DNA of 64,000 bases from Xanthobacteraceae bacterium (GTDB lineage: Bacteria > Pseudomonadota > Alphaproteobacteria > Rhizobiales > Xanthobacteraceae). The notes beneath the pieces were generated by a model. The model searched no databases. It saw nothing but the letters and a program-made list of their open reading frames with translations, and had not been told where the DNA came from. The DNA is taken from assembly GCA_030041005.1 (NCBI GenBank), contig JASHOR010000032.1:41326-105325 (forward strand), read 5' to 3'. Both the position numbers and the translations under genes were made by a program. Below, one piece after another: positions 61,099-64,000 of the stretch (positions are counted from its first letter, which is position 1; every line of letters starts with the position of its first letter).

Positions 61099-62168
61099 TG
61101 CGTCACCTCCGCGAAGCTGCCCTGCAATGCCGCCAAGCGCGGGCCGATGTCCTTGAGCGGCGACACGCAAGCGACGGCGCCAAGCGCGACCGCCTCGCGT
61201 GGCATGCCGTAAACGACCGACGAGGCCTCGTCCTGGGCGATGGTCAAGCCGCCGGCTTGGCGAATCCGCAGGAGGCCGAGTGCTCCGTCTTTGCCCATTC
61301 CGGTGAGCAGGCACGCGGCAGCGCTGGCGCCGTATTCGGCGGCGATCGATTCGAACAGCACGTCGACCGAGGGCCGGCAGGAGTGCCGCTCCGCGTCGTC
61401 CGTGAGCAGAATGCGCCCGCTGCGCACGGTCAGGTGGCGGTCGCCCGGCGCCACCGCCACGCAGCCCTGCAAAGAAGCGACCAGCGCTCCATTTTGCGCG
61501 GTCACGACATGGCGCCCGCACTGCGCATCGAGCCAATCCGTGAGCGCGGAGGCAAAAGCCGCATTCATGTGCACCACGACGAGGACCGGAATCCTGAAGT
61601 GTCGCGGCAGCGATCGCAGCACCTCGCTGACCGCCCCCGGCCCGCCGGTGGAGGCGCCGATAGCGACGATTCTGCAGCGACGTTGCGGCTGTTGCGATGG
61701 CGTCGCCGGAGTAAGGATTTCGCTCGCGCTCAGGCGCGACTGAAGTCGCGCGCGGGGGTGACTGATGACCTTGATCTTGGCAACCAGCTTGACGGCGCTG
61801 CGCAGCCGGCGCGGCCATTCGCCGTCGAACTCCGCGCCGGTCGGTTTCTCCAGTACGTCGACCGCACCGGCCGACAACGCATCGTAGATTTTGAACAGTT
61901 CGCCGCGATTGAGCGAGGACGACACGATCAAGATCGGCGTCGGACAATGCGCCATGATGTATTCTGTGGCCGCCAGGCCGGACATGACCGGCATCATCAT
62001 GTCCATGGTGATCGCGTCGGGCCGGTGCAGCCGGCAGAGTTCGATGCCCTGCCTGCCGTCCTCCGCCACGCCGACGATTTCTATGTCGCGATCGTCCGCC
62101 AGCGCCTCGATCAGACGCTCGCGCACGGTTGCGGAATCCTCGACGACGAGAACGCGCGTGCGGGCCAC
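61095..62168 (-). CDS. cheB: chemotaxis response regulator methylesterase CheB
   Basis: The 357-residue protein joins a receiver domain (VLVVEDSATVRERLIEALAD, phospho-Asp in DAITMDMMMPVMSG) to a methylesterase domain with the Ser nucleophile IGASTGGPGAVSEVLRSL, the His segment VVVHMNAAFASALTDWL (usual Gln before His is Val) and the Asp segment GMGKDGALGLLRIRQAGG. It would demethylate or deamidate glutamyl residues of chemoreceptors, usually when phosphorylated by CheA. It overlaps the hybrid kinase gene by four bases and follows the cheA-like stop by one base. Confidence 0.94.
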   Translation of the reverse strand: MARTRVLVVEDSATVRERLIEALADDRDIEIVGVAEDGRQGIELCRLHRPDAITMDMMMPVMSGLAATEYIMAHCPTPILIVSSSLNRGELFKIYDALSAGAVDVLEKPTGAEFDGEWPRRLRSAVKLVAKIKVISHPRARLQSRLSASEILTPATPSQQPQRRCRIVAIGASTGGPGAVSEVLRSLPRHFRIPVLVVVHMNAAFASALTDWLDAQCGRHVVTAQNGALVASLQGCVAVAPGDRHLTVRSGRILLTDDAERHSCRPSVDVLFESIAAEYGASAAACLLTGMGKDGALGLLRIRQAGGLTIAQDEASSVVYGMPREAVALGAVACVSPLKDIGPRLAALQGSFAEVTQ

Positions 62169-62169
62169 G

Positions 62170-64000
62170 TCACGCAGCCATCATTGGCTTGATCATCGAC
62201 AGCAGCTCGGCCTGGTCGAATTCGCTCTTGACGATATAGCCTTGGGCGCCGACCTCACGGCCGCGTTGGCGATGCTCGCGCTTGGCCAGAGAGGTGACCA
62301 GGATCGCCGGAATCTCGCGCGTTCTGCCGTCCGACCGGATGCGCTCGATGAAGGTAAATCCGTCGATGCCGGGCATTTCCACGTCGACCAGGATGAGCGC
62401 GTAATTCTTGCCGCGAACGCGCTCCAGCGCTTCTTCGCCGGACACCGCGAGGTCGACGTCATAGCCCGCCGATTCGAGAATGCTTTGCTCGAGCATGCGC
62501 GTCGTCAGCGAATCGTCGACGACCAGCACGCGGCGTTTCTCCTGCGGCGCCGGCGGCTCTGCGACGCCGCCGCGGCGGGCGGCGGCGACAAGCCCATCGG
62601 GATTGAGGACGAGTTGCGGATTGCCATCGACATCCAAGGCGGCCGCCATCACGGCGGGGCTTGCCGTCATCGACTGCGGCAGCGGGCGGACGACGATTTT
62701 GGCCGTTCCCAGCAACCGCCCCGCGCCGATCGCCGCGAGGCCGTCGGCGCCGGCAACGATTGCGGCGGCCCAATTGCTTGCGGACGACCGCGCCGCCCGG
62801 TCCAGTACGGCTGCGAGCGGCACAAACGGGATGACTGTCTCCCCGTGCAGAATCGACGCGCCGGACGCCGTCGACGTGATCTCGGCGGACGACAGGCGCA
62901 GCGTGCTGCGCACCGCATCGAGCGGTATGGCGACGGCGCCCCCACCGGCCGAGGCTTCCACGAGCAAAGCATCCATGGAAGACAGCGACGGTGGAATCAC
63001 GATCTCGAACGTCGTTCCCACTGCCGGCTCGCTGCGGCACGCAACCTGTCCGCCCAGCCGCTCGACCGATTCGCGAACGACGTCGAGGCCGATGCCGCGA
63101 CCGGACTCCTCCGTCACGGTCGTCGATGTGCTGATGCCGCCGCGAAGCAACATGCGCATGAGTTCGTCCGGCCCGGTCTCGGTCGTCGACGACCCGATCA
63201 ACCCGCGCTGCGCGGCGACCTGCCGCACCGCCTCGAGATTTATGCCGCTGCCGTCGTCGCGGCAGGAGAAGACGATGCGCCGACCGCGCCGGAAAACTTC
63301 GATGGCAACGTTGCCAACCGCGGATTTACCCGCCTTGGTTCGCTGCTCGCCTGATTCGATGCCATGCGCCACCGCATTGCGGACGATCTGAACCAGCGCT
63401 CCCTGGATCGCGTCGAGCACGTGCGCATCAAGCCGGATGCCGCCGCCGTCGGCCTTGAATGTCACGCGCTTGCCCTGGGCCCGAGCGGTATCGCGTGCCA
63501 TGCGCTCAAGTGTAGTGAACAGGTTTTCAGCCGACACCAATCGCAGACGTTCCGCGGCTTCCCGCAACTGTCGCAATTCGCGATCCATCTGCTCGATGGC
63601 CAACTCGCCGTTGCGGTCGAGCGCGGCTAGTTTTCGGCGCAGTTCCTCGGCGACAGCGGACGATTGCCTTGCGCGCGAGTTCGCGCCGCCATTGTCCGCG
63701 GCGCTGGATATCGACAGTTCGGAAACCAGAAGGTCGGCGAGTCGCGCGGCTTCCAACAAGTCGCGGGCCGCCATCCGCAAGCCGTTGAGCAGAGTGTGCG
63801 TTTCGACGACCCCGTCGAGTACTGCATCGGCTTCCGCAATTTCGGTTCTCACCGTCCGAGACGCATCCTCGGTCGCGCCATTTGGAGCTTGCGGACCAGA
63901 CGGCGCCGCCACGGGTGCCAGCGACTCCAATTGGCCGTTGATGGCGTCGAGATGCGCAAGGACGGCGTCGACCTGCCCGCGCCCGATCTTGTCGATGGAG
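62170..64000 (-). CDS. CheA-like hybrid histidine kinase with C-terminal receiver, partial
   Basis: The reading frame continues to the right edge (the track begins at a TTG), so the 5-prime part is missing. The visible 609 residues show the CheA P4 ATPase (QIVRNAVAHGIES, SCRDDGSGINL, ESGRGIGLDVVRES), a CheW-like P5 domain (GAVAIPLDAVRSTLRL) and a receiver domain (phospho-Asp in LILVDVEMPGIDG, Lys in GYIVKSEFDQ). The HPt and dimerisation domains are expected beyond the edge. CheA-hybrid plus CheB without CheY suggests an alternative, non-flagellar chemosensory pathway in which the attached receiver and the triple-receiver kinase handle output. Confidence 0.9.
   Translation of the reverse strand, partial: SIDKIGRGQVDAVLAHLDAINGQLESLAPVAAPSGPQAPNGATEDASRTVRTEIAEADAVLDGVVETHTLLNGLRMAARDLLEAARLADLLVSELSISSAADNGGANSRARQSSAVAEELRRKLAALDRNGELAIEQMDRELRQLREAAERLRLVSAENLFTTLERMARDTARAQGKRVTFKADGGGIRLDAHVLDAIQGALVQIVRNAVAHGIESGEQRTKAGKSAVGNVAIEVFRRGRRIVFSCRDDGSGINLEAVRQVAAQRGLIGSSTTETGPDELMRMLLRGGISTSTTVTEESGRGIGLDVVRESVERLGGQVACRSEPAVGTTFEIVIPPSLSSMDALLVEASAGGGAVAIPLDAVRSTLRLSSAEITSTASGASILHGETVIPFVPLAAVLDRAARSSASNWAAAIVAGADGLAAIGAGRLLGTAKIVVRPLPQSMTASPAVMAAALDVDGNPQLVLNPDGLVAAARRGGVAEPPAPQEKRRVLVVDDSLTTRMLEQSILESAGYDVDLAVSGEEALERVRGKNYALILVDVEMPGIDGFTFIERIRSDGRTREIPAILVTSLAKREHRQRGREVGAQGYIVKSEFDQAELLSMIKPMMAA

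Noticed and set aside
1-64000. CRISPR arrays, tRNA or rRNA genes, insertion sequences and phage genes
   Set aside because: None were recognised in any intergenic region by eye; no spacer-repeat array, clover-leaf-like sequence or transposase motif was seen, though a computational scan would be more sensitive.

Overview
The window is about 64 kb of high-GC DNA that reads as the chromosome of an alphaproteobacterium of the order Hyphomicrobiales, most likely a Bradyrhizobium/Rhodopseudomonas/Xanthobacteraceae-type soil or plant-associated bacterium. This is inferred from protein families (DUF3551, DUF1194 and DUF3297 proteins, PF10082-type beta-barrel protein, formate dehydrogenase with a fused NuoE-NuoF-like subunit), from rhizobial-type interspersed repeats, and from TTAA-rich CtrA-like boxes. 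I saw no rRNA, tRNA, CRISPR array, transposase or phage gene. Both ends cut genes: a membrane-protein start at the left edge and a CheA-like kinase at the right edge.

Layout. 0-9 kb: a STAS anti-anti-sigma protein, a formamidase/acetamidase, a valine-catabolism operon (isobutyryl-CoA dehydrogenase, 3-hydroxyisobutyryl-CoA hydrolase, 3-hydroxyisobutyrate dehydrogenase), a small secreted DUF3551 protein, an ACAD10/11-like acyl-CoA dehydrogenase followed by a fumarylacetoacetate-hydrolase family enzyme, a secreted DUF1194 protein and a class II aldolase. 9-16 kb: a membrane GGDEF-EAL protein, 5-oxoprolinase subunits B and C with a DMT exporter, and an uncharacterised protein that may be distantly related to isonitrile synthases. 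16-34 kb: mostly housekeeping genes: fused indolepyruvate ferredoxin oxidoreductase, ferrochelatase, beta-barrel outer-membrane protein, GalU, lytic transglycosylase, DapA-family enzyme, M3 peptidase plus gamma-glutamyltransferase, biotin synthase with a repeat-derived N-terminus, DUF3297 protein, Asp-box repeat protein.

34-49.5 kb is the most coherent block, an oxalate/formate catabolism supercluster. On the minus strand lies gntR-oxc-frc-formyltransferase-fhs-gst. A convergent plus-strand unit encodes a LysR regulator, an oxalate/formate antiporter and its 41-residue small subunit, which is absent from the ORF track. Divergent from lysR is an NAD-dependent molybdenum or tungsten formate dehydrogenase. 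In the inferred scheme oxalate enters in exchange for formate, Frc makes oxalyl-CoA, Oxc decarboxylates it to formyl-CoA, and Frc releases formate. Formate is then oxidised to CO2 with NADH by the dehydrogenase, or activated to 10-formyl-tetrahydrofolate by Fhs. The formyltransferase translationally coupled to fhs resembles the N-terminal hydrolase domain of 10-formyl-THF dehydrogenase more than ordinary Fmt. A perfect LysR-type box lies between fdh and lysR, and a related 16-mer lies upstream of the antiporter.

49.7-58.5 kb carries accessory genes: an amylo-alpha-1,6-glucosidase-like enzyme, a secreted PRC-barrel protein, an MFS transporter, a glycosyltransferase, an ABC exporter and two small proteins. 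58.5-64 kb is a tightly overlapping chemosensory-type signalling operon on the minus strand: CheA-like hybrid kinase (partial), CheB, a soluble kinase with three receiver domains, and a single-domain response regulator.
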